Origin: Bryobacterales bacterium
Lineage (GTDB): Bacteria > Acidobacteriota > Terriglobia > Bryobacterales > Bryobacteraceae
Length of the DNA: 64,000 nt
Assembly (NCBI GenBank): GCA_003164035.1
Contig: PLRS01000092.1
Span: 124,001 to 188,000 of the forward strand
Reading direction: 5' to 3'
The number at the start of each line of letters is the position of its first letter. Within the stretch, counting starts at the first letter, position 1. The position numbers were made by a program, and so were the translations under genes. Positions 27,771 through 37,986 of this stretch are shown here, one piece after another. The notes under the pieces are model-generated. The model was not told the origin of the DNA. It saw nothing but the letters and a program-made list of their open reading frames with translations, and did not search any database.

Positions 27771-29072
27771 ATGGAACTTCAATCCGATAACAAAACCGGC
27801 GGCGGCCACGCCGCCTTTCGCGTGGATGTTCAGTTGCACCAGTTGCTTGTCGATAAAGACGCCAAGAACGGCAGCCGGCCGAAGAGCCTGGTACCGTCTC
27901 CGAGCGACCCGTTGACACTCCCGGAACCCGTCTATCCGCATCGTCCGGAGCTCCAAAGCATTCCGGACCCCGAAGTCTTTCCCGATAAACGTTCGTGGGG
28001 CGCGCCCTACGTCTACCGCGCCGTGCGCGGCTGGATGTTCCCATATCTTCGTTCGCGCTTTTATACAGGCAATTTTCATCCCATCATCGCTTACCTGTTT
28101 ACCGAGTGGAAGTGTAATCTGGACTGTCATTACTGTTGGGCGTTCGACAACAGCGTCAAGGGCATGACGGAAGACGTGGCGCGGCGCTCCATCGACTGGC
28201 TTCACGACAATGGCTGCCGTGTGCTGGCCCTGATGGGCGGCGAGCCGCTGCTGCGCCCGCAGTTCGTCCATAAGGTGGTTTACTACGCCGCCAAGAAGGG
28301 CTTTTGGATCTACGTGCCCACCAATGGGCGGCTCTTGCGGCCCGACGTGATCGACCGGCTGGGAGACTCCGGCGTCGCTACCTTCAACCTGGCCGTCGAC
28401 GCGGTGGACGAAAAGCCGGGCCTGCCCAAGGCGCTCACTCCCATCCGTAAGTACTTCGATCACCTGGTGAGGCGCCAGTACCGCTACGGTTACACCGTGT
28501 TCTTCAACATGAATATCTGCCGCAATAACATGGACGATATCCGCCAGTTGACCGAAATCGCCCGCGAGCATCGCATCGCCACCGATTATCACATCAATGA
28601 AACACCGATGATCGAGCCCGATAACTTCGCGCACCTGGAGAACAATGTCACTTACATCCGGCAGGAAGATTGGCCGCGGGTGGACGAGTTAGTGGATTGG
28701 CTGATCGAAAAGAACAAATCCGGTTACAAGATGGTGAACTCGGTGCAGCGGCTGGACGAAATGCGCCAGTTCATGCGCGGCAAGCTGCAGGAGTGGAGCT
28801 GCCGGGCGGGCCACAACAACGTGATCGTCCGCGTGGATGGCACGCTGGCCCCTTGCTTCCCGATGTACTCGGCCACTTACGATTGGGGCACGGTGGGAGA
28901 GCACAAATTCGAGACGAAGCAGCTCAATGAGATGAAGAAGGGCTGCCAGCCGCATTGCTTCTCCACTCTGAACCACAACCTGGCGTATTGCTACGATGCC
29001 ACGCGCGTGATTAAGTGGATGGGCAAGCAGGCTGTCCGCGGGTTTCAGGGCGCAACCGGGAGCTTTTCGTAA
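27771..29072 (+). CDS. Radical SAM protein with SPASM-like C-terminal cysteines
   Basis: 433 residues. The SAM-cluster motif CNLDCHYC (C115, C119, C122) sits after an unusual 110-residue N-terminal extension rich in prolines. MGGEPLLRP is the GGE motif. The C-terminal part has further cysteines (WSCRAG about 345, APCFP about 363, KGCQPHC about 391-395, AYCYD about 407) that could hold an auxiliary cluster, as in SPASM enzymes that modify peptides or sugars. GAGAGGA precedes the ATG. A methyltransferase gene follows 87 nt later. No precursor peptide gene is visible beside it; function unknown. Confidence 0.88.
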   Translation: MELQSDNKTGGGHAAFRVDVQLHQLLVDKDAKNGSRPKSLVPSPSDPLTLPEPVYPHRPELQSIPDPEVFPDKRSWGAPYVYRAVRGWMFPYLRSRFYTGNFHPIIAYLFTEWKCNLDCHYCWAFDNSVKGMTEDVARRSIDWLHDNGCRVLALMGGEPLLRPQFVHKVVYYAAKKGFWIYVPTNGRLLRPDVIDRLGDSGVATFNLAVDAVDEKPGLPKALTPIRKYFDHLVRRQYRYGYTVFFNMNICRNNMDDIRQLTEIAREHRIATDYHINETPMIEPDNFAHLENNVTYIRQEDWPRVDELVDWLIEKNKSGYKMVNSVQRLDEMRQFMRGKLQEWSCRAGHNNVIVRVDGTLAPCFPMYSATYDWGTVGEHKFETKQLNEMKKGCQPHCFSTLNHNLAYCYDATRVIKWMGKQAVRGFQGATGSFS

Positions 29073-29078
29073 AGGAGC

Positions 29079-29147
29079 GGGAGTCGGAAGACAGAAGTGA
29101 GAAGACGGAAGTTTGCGCTTCCGGCTTCTTGACTTCTGGCTTCCGCC
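29079..29147. repeat. GGAAG-rich hairpin between radical SAM and methyltransferase genes
   Basis: Left arm GTCGGAAGACAGAAGTGAG..GACGGAAG and right arm CTTCCGGCTTCTTGACTTCT..GGCTTCCG pair over about 30 bases around a TTTGCG loop. Each arm is a run of short GAAG units. It may be structural or slow the transcript between the two genes. Confidence 0.75.
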
Positions 29148-29159
29148 TTCTTCAAGAAC

Positions 29160-29879
29160 ATGGAACGTGCCGATAAAGTTTGGCAGAACTCCGCCCTGGT
29201 GGCCACCTACCTGGAAGGAGTGCGCGGCGGGATCCCTCTGGCCCAGGAACAGATCGACGTGATGCTGCGGCTGATTGCGGCCGCAGGCGGGGAGCGAGCT
29301 CTCTCGTTTCTCGACCTGGGTTGCGGCGACGGCGTGCTGGGCAACGCGGTGCTCGACCGCTTCCCTTCCGCGCATGGCGTGCTGGCGGATTTCTCCGAGC
29401 CGATGCTCGAAGCCGCGCGCCAGCGCATGGCGCAGCATACCGGCCGCGCTCAATATGTCCACGCCGATTACGGCTTGCCGGACTGGGTCGATGCCGTCCG
29501 GCCCTTTGCGCCTTTCGATGCGGTGGTGTCCGGCTATTCCATCCACCATCAACCGGACCAACGCAAGCGTGAGGTCTACGGCGAAATCTACGGCCTGTTG
29601 GCCAGCGGCGGCATATTCGTCAACGTGGAACACGTGTCGTCGCCCACCGATTGGCTGGGCGCGATGCAAGACGAACTGTTCGTCGACAACCTCCACGCCA
29701 TCCACCCCGGCCAAACCCGCGCCGAAGTGGCGTCCGTCTATTACAACCGCTCCGATAAGGCCGCCAACATTCTGGCGCCGGTCGAGCTGCAGTGCCAGTG
29801 GCTGCGCGAAATCGGATTTACCGACGTGGATTGCTATCTGAAAATCTTCGAGGAGGCCGTGTTCGGCGGGCGGAAGTAG
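29160..29879 (+). CDS. SAM-dependent methyltransferase (class I)
   Basis: 239 residues. Motif I is FLDLGCGDGVLGNAVLD, followed by GVLADFSEPMLEAARQRM, FDAVVSGYSIHHQPD and GGIFVNVEHVSSPTD, typical of small-molecule C/N/O-methyltransferases of the UbiE/tRNA-like superfamily. Probably works with the radical SAM enzyme encoded just before it. Substrate unknown. Confidence 0.88.
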   Translation: MERADKVWQNSALVATYLEGVRGGIPLAQEQIDVMLRLIAAAGGERALSFLDLGCGDGVLGNAVLDRFPSAHGVLADFSEPMLEAARQRMAQHTGRAQYVHADYGLPDWVDAVRPFAPFDAVVSGYSIHHQPDQRKREVYGEIYGLLASGGIFVNVEHVSSPTDWLGAMQDELFVDNLHAIHPGQTRAEVASVYYNRSDKAANILAPVELQCQWLREIGFTDVDCYLKIFEEAVFGGRK

Positions 29880-29943
29880 GACAGGCCTCCTGGCCTGTCG
29901 CTGAAGCTCAGCCGAAGCCGACAGGCCGGGAGTTCTGTCCCAG
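29879..29943. repeat. GACAGGCC hairpin pair between convergent genes
   Basis: GGACAGGCCTCCTGGCCTGTC is a perfect stem at 29879-29899 (8-bp arms); a second part (GCTCAGCC.., CCGACAGGCCGGGAG) ends TTCTGTCC near 29940. It fills the gap between two convergent stops. A related head GTGGGACAGGCC is at 31796. Confidence 0.7.
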
Positions 29944-29948
29944 TCTAC

Positions 29949-30884
29949 CTACTGAGTCCGGTACCACTCCAGCGTTCGCCGCATGCCTTCTTCGAAGCTG
30001 AACCTCGGCGCGTGGCCCAGGTCGCGCACCGCCAGCGTGGTATCGGCTTGGGAGTCGTGTACGTCGCCGGCGCGCGGCGGGCCGTAGCGGGCCGGGATTT
30101 CCACTCCCTCCAGCTTCTGCAGCAGCGCCCACGCCTGGTTGAGCGTAATGCACCCGCCGTTGCCGCCGTTGTAGAGCTTGCCGGAAACGTTGGGCGCGCG
30201 CGCCGCCTTCAGGTTGAGCGCGGCCACGTCTTCCACGTAAGTGAAATCGCGCGACTGGCTGCCGTCGCCGAAAATCGTGGGCTGAGTGCGCTCCAGGACC
30301 GCCTTCATGAACAGGGACAGCACCCCCGAATAGGGGCTGCCGGGGTCCTGCCGGGGGCCGTAAACATTGAAGTAGCGCAGCGCCACCGTTTCCAGGCCGA
30401 AGACGGAAGAAAAGACGTTCATGTAATATTCGCCCACCAGCTTTTGCAGCGCATAGGGCGATTTCGGCCGCGGCGTCATCCACTCCTGCTTGGGCAGAAC
30501 TTCGGTGTCGCCATACGCCGAGGACGATGCCGCGTAGACCACCCGCCCCACGTTGCCATCCCGCGCCGCCCGCAGCACGTTGAACGTGCCGTTGATATTG
30601 ACGTCGTGCGAAGGCACCGGATCGTCGATCGAGCGCGGCACCGATGGGATGGCCGCCTCGTGGAATATCACCGCCGCGCCGCGGACGAGCGGTGCGATCT
30701 CATCGTAATTCCGAATGTCCGATTTTTGAAAATCGACCGCGCCGCGCACCTCCTCCAGGTTCGATTCGCTGCCCGATAGCAGGTTATCGATGACAACGAT
30801 CCGGCGCGCTCCCTCGGCGAGAAGCGCCCGCACAATAGCGGAACCGATGAACCCGGCTCCTCCGGTAACGACGTAGTGGCTCAT
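29949..30884 (-). CDS. NAD-dependent sugar epimerase/dehydratase (SDR, UDP-sugar 4-epimerase-like)
   Basis: 311 residues. NAD motif VTGGAGFIGSAIV, catalytic SSSAYG and YALQK, and the substrate region ALRYFNVYGPRQDP and GDGSQSRDFTYVEDV. Closest in look to UDP-GlcNAc/UDP-glucose 4-epimerases of the WbpP type. Likely makes a nucleotide sugar for surface glycans. Coupled by ATGA overlap to the TIM-barrel gene upstream. Confidence 0.9.
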   Translation of the reverse strand: MSHYVVTGGAGFIGSAIVRALLAEGARRIVVIDNLLSGSESNLEEVRGAVDFQKSDIRNYDEIAPLVRGAAVIFHEAAIPSVPRSIDDPVPSHDVNINGTFNVLRAARDGNVGRVVYAASSSAYGDTEVLPKQEWMTPRPKSPYALQKLVGEYYMNVFSSVFGLETVALRYFNVYGPRQDPGSPYSGVLSLFMKAVLERTQPTIFGDGSQSRDFTYVEDVAALNLKAARAPNVSGKLYNGGNGGCITLNQAWALLQKLEGVEIPARYGPPRAGDVHDSQADTTLAVRDLGHAPRFSFEEGMRRTLEWYRTQ

Positions 30885-31747
30885 AAGGCGTGACTGTCCA
30901 GTTGGGCGATTTCGGATTCCAGATGACGCAGCGATTCGTCGGCGATGCGCTCGGCGCCGGGAGTAAAGTCGAAAGCTTCCAGCGAAATCCAGCCGCGGTA
31001 GCCGCGCCGCCGCAGCACCTCGAATACCGGTTTGAAATCGTAGCCGCGGCTCGCCAATGGTGATCCGCAGTGGCGCCCGTCCAGCTCATTGACGTGTACG
31101 TGGCGGATATAGGGGAAGTTGCGCTCCACCAGCGCGGCGTGAGGTTCGGCCTCGTCAACGGCATTGTGCACGTCGAACATGGTGCCGACGGCCGGGCTTG
31201 CGATCTCATCCACGATGGAGACGGCTTCCGCGAGCGTCTCGACTACGTCCGATTGGGCGATGGGCAGCGCCTCCACCAGCACCGTAACACCGCGGGATTC
31301 GGCATCGGGCGCTACCGAGCGTAGGCCGTCGATGAAATGGCGCGTCGCTTCCGCCCGCGTCAGCCCGCCAGTGGTCGATCGCTGCCGGGGCGAGCCGAAA
31401 ACCATCACCGCGTCCGGACCCAGATCGGCGGCCAGATCGATGAGATCCCGAATGTGATCCCAACTCCGGGCGCGCAGCGCGGCATCGGGCGTGGTCACGT
31501 GCAGACCCTTGGGGCTGACCATGAGCCAGTGTAAACCGACAAATGCCAGTCCCTCGCCCGCCATCGCCGCCCGGTATTCGCGGCGCTGGCCCGCGCCAAT
31601 GTCCGCCGGGCACTCCGCCAAGGTGAAAGGAGCGATCTCGATGCCCGTATACCCCGCCCGCCGGATCGCCTTGGCGGTATCGGCAAACAAGCGGCCCTCA
31701 AACGCCTCGTTGCACATGGACTGCCGAAATACGAAGGGCATAAACAA
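30881..31747 (-). CDS. Sugar phosphate isomerase/epimerase family (AP endonuclease 2-like TIM barrel)
   Basis: 288 residues with the xylose-isomerase-like TIM-barrel signature: GYTGIEIAPFTLAE, GLHWLMVSP, VLVEALPIAQSD (metal-binding glutamate), GTMFDVHNAVDEAEP, IRHVHVNELDGRH and GYRGWISLEAFDFTPG. Such enzymes isomerise or epimerise sugars or polyols using a divalent metal. First gene of a two-gene unit with the epimerase. Confidence 0.85.
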   Translation of the reverse strand: MFMPFVFRQSMCNEAFEGRLFADTAKAIRRAGYTGIEIAPFTLAECPADIGAGQRREYRAAMAGEGLAFVGLHWLMVSPKGLHVTTPDAALRARSWDHIRDLIDLAADLGPDAVMVFGSPRQRSTTGGLTRAEATRHFIDGLRSVAPDAESRGVTVLVEALPIAQSDVVETLAEAVSIVDEIASPAVGTMFDVHNAVDEAEPHAALVERNFPYIRHVHVNELDGRHCGSPLASRGYDFKPVFEVLRRRGYRGWISLEAFDFTPGAERIADESLRHLESEIAQLDSHAL

Positions 31748-31795
31748 TTAGTGTACGATGGCGCCCGATTCGGTACGGCGGGTGAGTTACGGGAA

Positions 31796-31830
31796 GTGGG
31801 ACAGGCCGCCTAGCCTGTCGACGGCCCGGG
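31796..31830 (+). repeat. GTGGGACAGGCC hairpin
   Basis: GTGGGACAGGCCGCCTAGCC then TGTCGACGGCCCGGG: same head-plus-stem plan as the other GTGGNNC elements. Confidence 0.55.
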
Positions 31831-31996
31831 TGAGAATCTGCGAGGTTTACTGCGGACGGTCCTCGATTTTCGTGTCGCGCTTGGAAAGGGCTTCCATTTC
31901 CAGATCGATCGCACGGATCACTGCCGCGCGGGTACGCAGCCGGGCCTCCGTGGGAGAAGCCCAATTCTCACTTCGTTGGCAAGCCAATCCCGTTCA

Positions 31997-32070
31997 GGCA
32001 ACCGCTCCCTTACGGTCGCGGCTCGGTTTGAATGCCCTTTCCGAGCCGCGACCGTCAGGGAGCGGTTGCC
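31997..32070. repeat. CCGCTCCCT-type palindrome, clean copy
   Basis: Arms of about 30 nt: GGCAACCGCTCCCTTACGG plus TCGCGGCTCGG on the left, CCGAGCCGCGACCG plus TCAGGGAGCGGTTGCC on the right, nearly perfectly complementary, with a 14-nt loop. Confidence 0.85.
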
Positions 32071-32103
32071 ACGCCCACACAGCGAAATGCGCCTGCTTCC
32101 AAC

Positions 32104-33258
32104 TCAGTCCAGGCTCTTATGGAACCTCACCGTGCTCAGCCCCAGCACAGTCACTCCGTACACTGCCAGCGCCACCATTTGCGGCCATAGCGTGGCCGCG
32201 CCCGTGCCTTTCAGAAAAATGCCGCGCAGGATTTCGATGAAGTAGCGCAGCGGATTCAGATAGGTCAGCCACTGCACCACCACCGGCATATTGCGGATGG
32301 GGAACGCAAACCCGCTCAGCATGAAGGCCGGCGTGGTGAAGAAAAAATTGCCCATCATGGCCTGCTGCTGGGTGTTGGATACGGTGGATAGGAACAAGCC
32401 CGCGCCCAGGCTCGTCATCAGAAACAGCGACGCGCAACAGAACAGCAGCGGCACGCTGCCCCGCAGCGGGATATGGAAAATCACCAGCGCCGCGGTGGTG
32501 ACCAGCGCCACCTGGACCAGGCCGACCAGGGCGAACGGCAGCGTCTTGCCCAGCATCAGCTCCAGCGGCTTCACCGGCGTCACCATCAATTGTTCCAGCG
32601 TGCCGATTTCCTTTTCGCGCACGATGGCCATGGCCGTAAGCATGATCGTGACAATCATGATGATGTTGGCGATTACGCCGGGGACGAAGTAATTGCGGCT
32701 GTACAAATCCGGGTTGAACCACACCCGGGTTTGCGCCGTAACGGTGGGCAATCCCGGATTCGCCGGCGCCGCCGCGCCGCGCATCAGCAGGCGGGTATTC
32801 TGCTGCTGGGCCGACATCGAATTGCCGAACTCCGCCACCACGCTGGCCGCGTAGCTCGAAACCAGCGATGCCGTGTTGGAGTTGGTGCCGTCGATCAGCA
32901 CCTGCACTTGCGCATCGCCGCCGCGGCGCAGGTTGCGCTCGAATTCCGGCAGGATGCGCACCACCGCCTGCGCCTGGCCGCGGTCCAGCACGTTCTGCAC
33001 GTCCTGCTCGTTGCGCGCCAGCGCCACCACGTCGAAGCGGCCGGAGCCTTCGAAGCGCTCGCGCAGTTCGCGGCTGGCCGGCGTGCGGTCCAGGTCCATC
33101 CAGGCGATGCGCGCGTGGTCCACGTCCAGGTTCACGGCGAAGCCGAACACGACAAGCTGAATCATGGGCGGCAGGAACAGCAGAAACCGCATGCGCGGGT
33201 CGCGCAAGGCCTGGATCAGCTCCTTGCGCAAAATGATGACGATCCGTTCCCAACTCAT
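32104..33258 (-). CDS. ABC-2 type permease (YbhR-like)
   Basis: 384 residues: first helix in FLLFLPPMIQLVVFGFAV, a large extracytoplasmic domain (about 45-175, with DGTNSNTASLVSSYAASVV), then five helices; IVREKEIGTLEQLMVTPVKP is the ABC-2 signature loop. Follows its partner permease without a spacer, so the two probably form a heterodimer in an HlyD/TolC-linked exporter. Confidence 0.92.
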   Translation of the reverse strand: MSWERIVIILRKELIQALRDPRMRFLLFLPPMIQLVVFGFAVNLDVDHARIAWMDLDRTPASRELRERFEGSGRFDVVALARNEQDVQNVLDRGQAQAVVRILPEFERNLRRGGDAQVQVLIDGTNSNTASLVSSYAASVVAEFGNSMSAQQQNTRLLMRGAAAPANPGLPTVTAQTRVWFNPDLYSRNYFVPGVIANIIMIVTIMLTAMAIVREKEIGTLEQLMVTPVKPLELMLGKTLPFALVGLVQVALVTTAALVIFHIPLRGSVPLLFCCASLFLMTSLGAGLFLSTVSNTQQQAMMGNFFFTTPAFMLSGFAFPIRNMPVVVQWLTYLNPLRYFIEILRGIFLKGTGAATLWPQMVALAVYGVTVLGLSTVRFHKSLD

Positions 33259-34398
33259 TTATGCCACCTTCTGGTTCAGCTTGCGTGTGGCCGCCCAGGC
33301 GATCAGGACCGCAAATGCGGCCAGAAAAACATATTCCTTCCACAAAATGGACAATCCCACCCCCTTCAGAAACACGCCTTTCATGATTGTCACCACGTAG
33401 CGCGCGGGGACGACGATGGTCACCGCCTGAATCACTTTGGGCATGGTGTCGATCGAATAGACGAACCCGGAGAGCAGGAACGCCGGCAGAAACGAGCTGA
33501 GCACGCCCATCTGGTAGGCCTGCAACTGGGTCTTCGAAACCGCCGAAATAAAGATGCCCCAGAACAGCACGCCAAACAGGAACAGCCCGGTGCCCGCCGC
33601 CACCAGCAGCAGGCTGCCGCGCAATGGCACGGTGAACACAAACAGGCCCACCAGCAGCGCCACCACCGAATCCACCGCGCCCACCACCGAGTACGCCAGC
33701 ATTTTGCCCAGCACGATTTCCACCGGCCGCAGCGGCGTGGAAAGCAATTGCTCCAGCGTTCCCATCTCCAGTTCCCGCGCGATGGTCAGCGAGGTTAGCA
33801 GCGCGGAGATAATTTGCAGAATCACCGCGATCAGTCCCGGCACCACGTAGTTCTTCGATTCCAGCGAGCTGTTGTACCACACCCGCAGGCGCAGGTCGAT
33901 GGGCGTGCCGCCGCGCTGTCCGGCCCGGCGATTCTGGGCGTCCGCGCGCAGCGTGAGCGAATAATTGTTGACCACGCTTTCGGCGTAGCCCAGCGCGATG
34001 GAAGCCGTGTTGGAGTCGCTGCCGTCCAGCAGAAGCTGCACCGGCGCCACCCGCCCGGAGCCCTCCTGCTTGCCGTAGTCGCGCGGAATCACCACCCCCA
34101 GCAGGACGCTGCCGCGGTCGATGGCGCGCTCGATGGGCGCATATGCCCGCACATAGCCCAGCACGTCGAAGTACCGCGAAGCCTGGAATTGTTTCACCAG
34201 GTCGCGGCTGGCCTCGGTATCGGACTGATCGTAAACCAAAGTGGGAATATGATCCACGTCCAGGCTCAAGGCGTAGCCGTAGAGCAGCAGCATCATCACC
34301 GGCAGAAACAGCGCCAGCGAAAGGCTGCGCTTGTCGCGCACGATGTGGCGCAGCTCTTTGATCCAGATGGCCCGCAGGCGCCGCAGGCTAGTCCGCAT
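33259..34398 (-). CDS. ABC-2 type permease (YbhS-like)
   Basis: 379 residues from ATG 34398. Same layout as its neighbour: N-terminal helix (LALFLPVMMLLLYGYAL), extracytoplasmic domain with DGSDSNTASIALGYAES, five C-terminal helices and IARELEMGTLEQLLSTPLRP. The frame stays open further upstream only through repeat sequence. Ends directly at the start of the next permease gene. Confidence 0.92.
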   Translation of the reverse strand: MRTSLRRLRAIWIKELRHIVRDKRSLSLALFLPVMMLLLYGYALSLDVDHIPTLVYDQSDTEASRDLVKQFQASRYFDVLGYVRAYAPIERAIDRGSVLLGVVIPRDYGKQEGSGRVAPVQLLLDGSDSNTASIALGYAESVVNNYSLTLRADAQNRRAGQRGGTPIDLRLRVWYNSSLESKNYVVPGLIAVILQIISALLTSLTIARELEMGTLEQLLSTPLRPVEIVLGKMLAYSVVGAVDSVVALLVGLFVFTVPLRGSLLLVAAGTGLFLFGVLFWGIFISAVSKTQLQAYQMGVLSSFLPAFLLSGFVYSIDTMPKVIQAVTIVVPARYVVTIMKGVFLKGVGLSILWKEYVFLAAFAVLIAWAATRKLNQKVA

Positions 34399-34686
34399 GG
34401 GAACCACACCTGCCTTTACCGTGGCGCAGGCTGTCAAGCCTGCTGAGCCGAGATTCGTCTCGGCTTTTCTTCTCCTGCACTTGCCACGAAATAACCGTTC
34501 CAAATCTTGGAGGCCGACGTGGCGCACGCACTCGTGCGTGCCGCGTCGAGACTCTTCTCGACGCCCGCTCGCGCATGGTAGACGAGGCGTCGTGCTTGGC
34601 CGCACTAATCTCTTGACGGGCCCCAACTGACCAGCCTCGCGGCCAGGATTGCTCCCTGACGGTCGCGGCTCGGTTACGCGCGTCCC
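34399..34686. repeat. Repeat cluster inside the exporter operon
   Basis: Three elements in 288 nt: GTGGCGCAGGCTGTCAAGCC plus GCCGAG/CTCGGC (34421-34468); GTGGCGCACGCACTCGTGCG plus GTCGAGACTCTTCTCGAC (34519-34566); and a half copy of the CCGCTCCCT palindrome (34646-34674, GCTCCCTGACGGTCGCGG). They separate the ATPase genes from the permease genes. Confidence 0.8.
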
Positions 34687-35621
<935 letters not shown>

Positions 35622-35625
<4 letters not shown>

Positions 35626-36371
35626 GTTCTGGCCGCCTCCAACTCGCGAATGGTGCTGATAAACGCGCCTTCCAGGTTCACCGCGCCCGCCTCCCGGCGC
35701 AGTTCCTCCGGCGGCGCGCAGCGCACCAGCCGGCCGCGGTACATCAGGCCCACCCGGTTCATCCGCTCGGCTTCGTCCAGGTACGCCGTGGTGATGAAGA
35801 TGGTGGTGCCGTCTTTCAACAGTTGATACAGAATCGCCCAGAAATCGCGCCGCGATACCGGGTCCACGCCGTTGGTCGGCTCGTCCAGAAACAGAATGCG
35901 CGGCTTGTGCAGCAGGGTACACATCAGCGCCAGCTTCTGTTTCATGCCGCCCGACAAGCGCCCCGCCTGCCGCCCGCGAAACTCCTCCATGCGGGTCATG
36001 CGCAGCAGCTCCACCGTCAGCCGGTCGCGCTCGGCGCCGGTGATGTCGAACAGGTCGGCGTAGAACTCCATGTTTTCCTGCACGGTCAAATCCACGTACA
36101 GGCCGAAACGCTGCGCCATGTAACCGATCTGGTCTTTCACCTTCTGCGATTCCGTCACCACGTCGCAGCCGGCCACGCGCGCCGAGCCCTCGGTCGGGTT
36201 CATCAGCCCGCACAGCAGGCGCAGCGTAGTGGTCTTTCCCGCCCCGTCCGGCCCCACCAGCCCGAAAATCTCTCCCGGCGCCACGGTCAGGTTCAGATGG
36301 TCCACCGCCGTGAGCTGCCCGAAACGGCGGGTCAGATCGTGAGTCTCGATAATCGGTTCGGCGCCGTTCAC
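35622..36371 (-). CDS. ABC transporter ATP-binding protein (first ATPase of exporter)
   Basis: 249 residues from GTG 36371, overlapping the HlyD stop (GTGA). Walker A GPDGAGKTT, signature RLSGGMKQKLAL, Walker B ILFLDEPTNGVDP. In E. coli YbhF the two ATPase halves are fused; here they are two coupled genes. Confidence 0.93.
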
Positions 36372-37540
36372 TGCAACACGATCTCCGCGTCGGCCGGCAT
36401 ATTGCTCTTCAGCTCGTGCGCCGGATTGTCCGCTTCGATCTTGATGCGGTAGACCAGCTTCACCCGCTCCTGCTCGGTCTGAATCTGTTTGGGAGTGAAT
36501 TCGGCCTCCGACGCAATGAACGTCACCCTCCCCCAGTACACTTTTCCCGGATACGAATCCGTGGTGACGCGCGCCTTCGATCCCAGTTTGACTTTGCCCA
36601 GATCGCTTTCGTTGATATAGCCGCGCAGCCACGGATGGTCGATGTCGCCCACCGTCACCACGCTGGTTCCCGGCGCCAGGATTTCGCCCACGTCCGCCGA
36701 TTTCACCAGCACCACCCCATCCACCGGCGAAACCTCGATGGTGTCGGAAAGCTGCGAATCGATCAGCGCCAGGTTGGCCCGGGCGCGCTCGATCTCGGCC
36801 CGCCGGGTGCCCATGTCCTGCTCCCGCCGCCGCGTTTCCAGATGATTGGCCTCGGCCACTTTCAGCGCCGCCCGCGCGCTTTCCACCTGGCCCTGCTGGG
36901 CGCGAATCACCTCCGCGCGCTGCCCCTCCAGCGTCAGCGACTGCCGCTCTTTGGCCGATTTCAAAGCCGCCACGGCGTTCTCCCACCGGTTGCGGTATTG
37001 ATCGAATTGTTGGGTCGAAATATCGTCGTCCTTGAACAGCACCTGGGCGCGGTCCCAATCGCGCTTGGAGCGTTCCACCTCCGATTGCGACGAATCCACC
37101 GCCGCCTGCGCGTCCAGCTTTTCCTGCGGCCGCGCTCCGTTGTGCAGCTCCGCCAGGCGCGCCTCCATCGATTCCAGATTGGCGCGCCGCTCGTCGATAT
37201 CGGCCGCCACCGTCTGCTTCTCGTATTCGTGCGAAGTGATCGCCTGGGCCAGTTGCGTCTCGGCCGACGTCAGCGCCGCCGCTTGCGCTTCCCGCTGCGC
37301 CACCAGTTGATCGCGATCCAGACGCGCCAGCACTTCGCCTTTCTTCACCGTGTCGCCTTCGTCCACGTCACGCTCGATCAGCCGTCCGGCGGTCTTGAAT
37401 GCGATATTCACTTCGGTCAGTTCGATGTTGCCCGAGACCACGATGCGGTTGTCCGGCCGCCGGGTCATGCCGCGGTAAGCGTACACCGCCGCTCCCGCCG
37501 CCAGTAAAATAATCGCGATTACCAGAATTCGTTTTTTCAT
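36368..37540 (-). CDS. HlyD-family periplasmic adaptor (YbhG-like)
   Basis: 390 residues: N-terminal membrane anchor (LVIAIILLAAGAAVYAY), barrel-sandwich start (GRLIERDVDEGDTVKKGEVLARLD), long alpha-helical hairpin (about 75-240) and closing lipoyl half (SPVDGVVLVKSADVGEIL), then a beta-barrel. Links the inner-membrane ABC pump to TolC. Confidence 0.93.
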   Translation of the reverse strand: MKKRILVIAIILLAAGAAVYAYRGMTRRPDNRIVVSGNIELTEVNIAFKTAGRLIERDVDEGDTVKKGEVLARLDRDQLVAQREAQAAALTSAETQLAQAITSHEYEKQTVAADIDERRANLESMEARLAELHNGARPQEKLDAQAAVDSSQSEVERSKRDWDRAQVLFKDDDISTQQFDQYRNRWENAVAALKSAKERQSLTLEGQRAEVIRAQQGQVESARAALKVAEANHLETRRREQDMGTRRAEIERARANLALIDSQLSDTIEVSPVDGVVLVKSADVGEILAPGTSVVTVGDIDHPWLRGYINESDLGKVKLGSKARVTTDSYPGKVYWGRVTFIASEAEFTPKQIQTEQERVKLVYRIKIEADNPAHELKSNMPADAEIVLQ

Positions 37541-37986
37541 GCTTTAAGCTCTTTTTGGCTGGTAGAACAACCCGTCAGATCCTCTTGCCGCCTCGTGGCG
37601 CGGGCCTCCGGCCTGCAGCGTCGGCTTTCGAGCCGACGTGGTTTCTTTGTCGCCGGTGGGCTCTTTTCTGTGGGGCAGACCATCGTTTTTTGTGGTCTGC
37701 CACCTCGGGGCCTTCGGCCCTCGCAAGCTCATGAAAACCGTGGAGCGGACTCTCAGTCTGCCACGCCGGGACTCGTCCCGGCGCGTTTTTCGACCCTGCC
37801 ACCTGTGCGCTTTCTCGCGGCCGAAAAACAAGAATGAGTGGACAAGACGGAGTGCCGGGTGCAGGGCAGACCACGAAAAACGATGGTCTGCCCCACAAGC
37901 GCCCCAGCACACGTAATTGCACTTCGGATGTCATGCGCTCAGGCCAGACCCCTTGTTGGAATTCCATACGTTGTCATACGCAGCCC
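37541..37986. repeat. Large compound repeat array between exporter genes
   Basis: No gene seen. Contains GTGGCGCGGGCCTCCGGCC plus GTCGGCTTTCGAGCCGAC (37595-37638); an inverted pair of GTGGGGCAGACCA hairpins bounding 37670-37895; and, inside that pair, GTGGAGCGGACTCTCAGTC plus GCCGGGACTCGTCCCGGC (37740-37784). The pair is the same family as 16016-16160 but with a longer, different interior. Confidence 0.8.

Larger units (their letters stand above)
31748..32103. other. Gene-free stretch with a gene remnant and two repeats
   Basis: 31796-31830 is a GTGGGACAGGCC-headed hairpin array; 31997-32070 is a clean CCGCTCCCT palindrome. Between them a minus-strand frame (about 31963-31847, stop TAA) reads like the end of a real protein (EARLRTRAAVIRAIDLEMEA, LSKRDTKIEDRPQ) but is cut off upstream by the palindrome, so it is probably the 3' remnant of a lost gene. 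Confidence 0.5.

Noticed and set aside
31698-31964. An 88-codon minus-strand frame before the TIM-barrel gene
   Set aside because: Runs through a hairpin repeat, with composition unlike neighbours; a different minus frame nearby looks more like a genuine gene remnant.
34399-34626. N-terminal extension of the YbhS-like permease to 34626
   Set aside because: The extra 76 codons are repeat sequence; the ATG at 34398 gives the family N-terminus.
37541-37986. Repeat array as a CRISPR
   Set aside because: Repeats are inverted, of several types, with no constant repeat-spacer period and no cas genes in the window.
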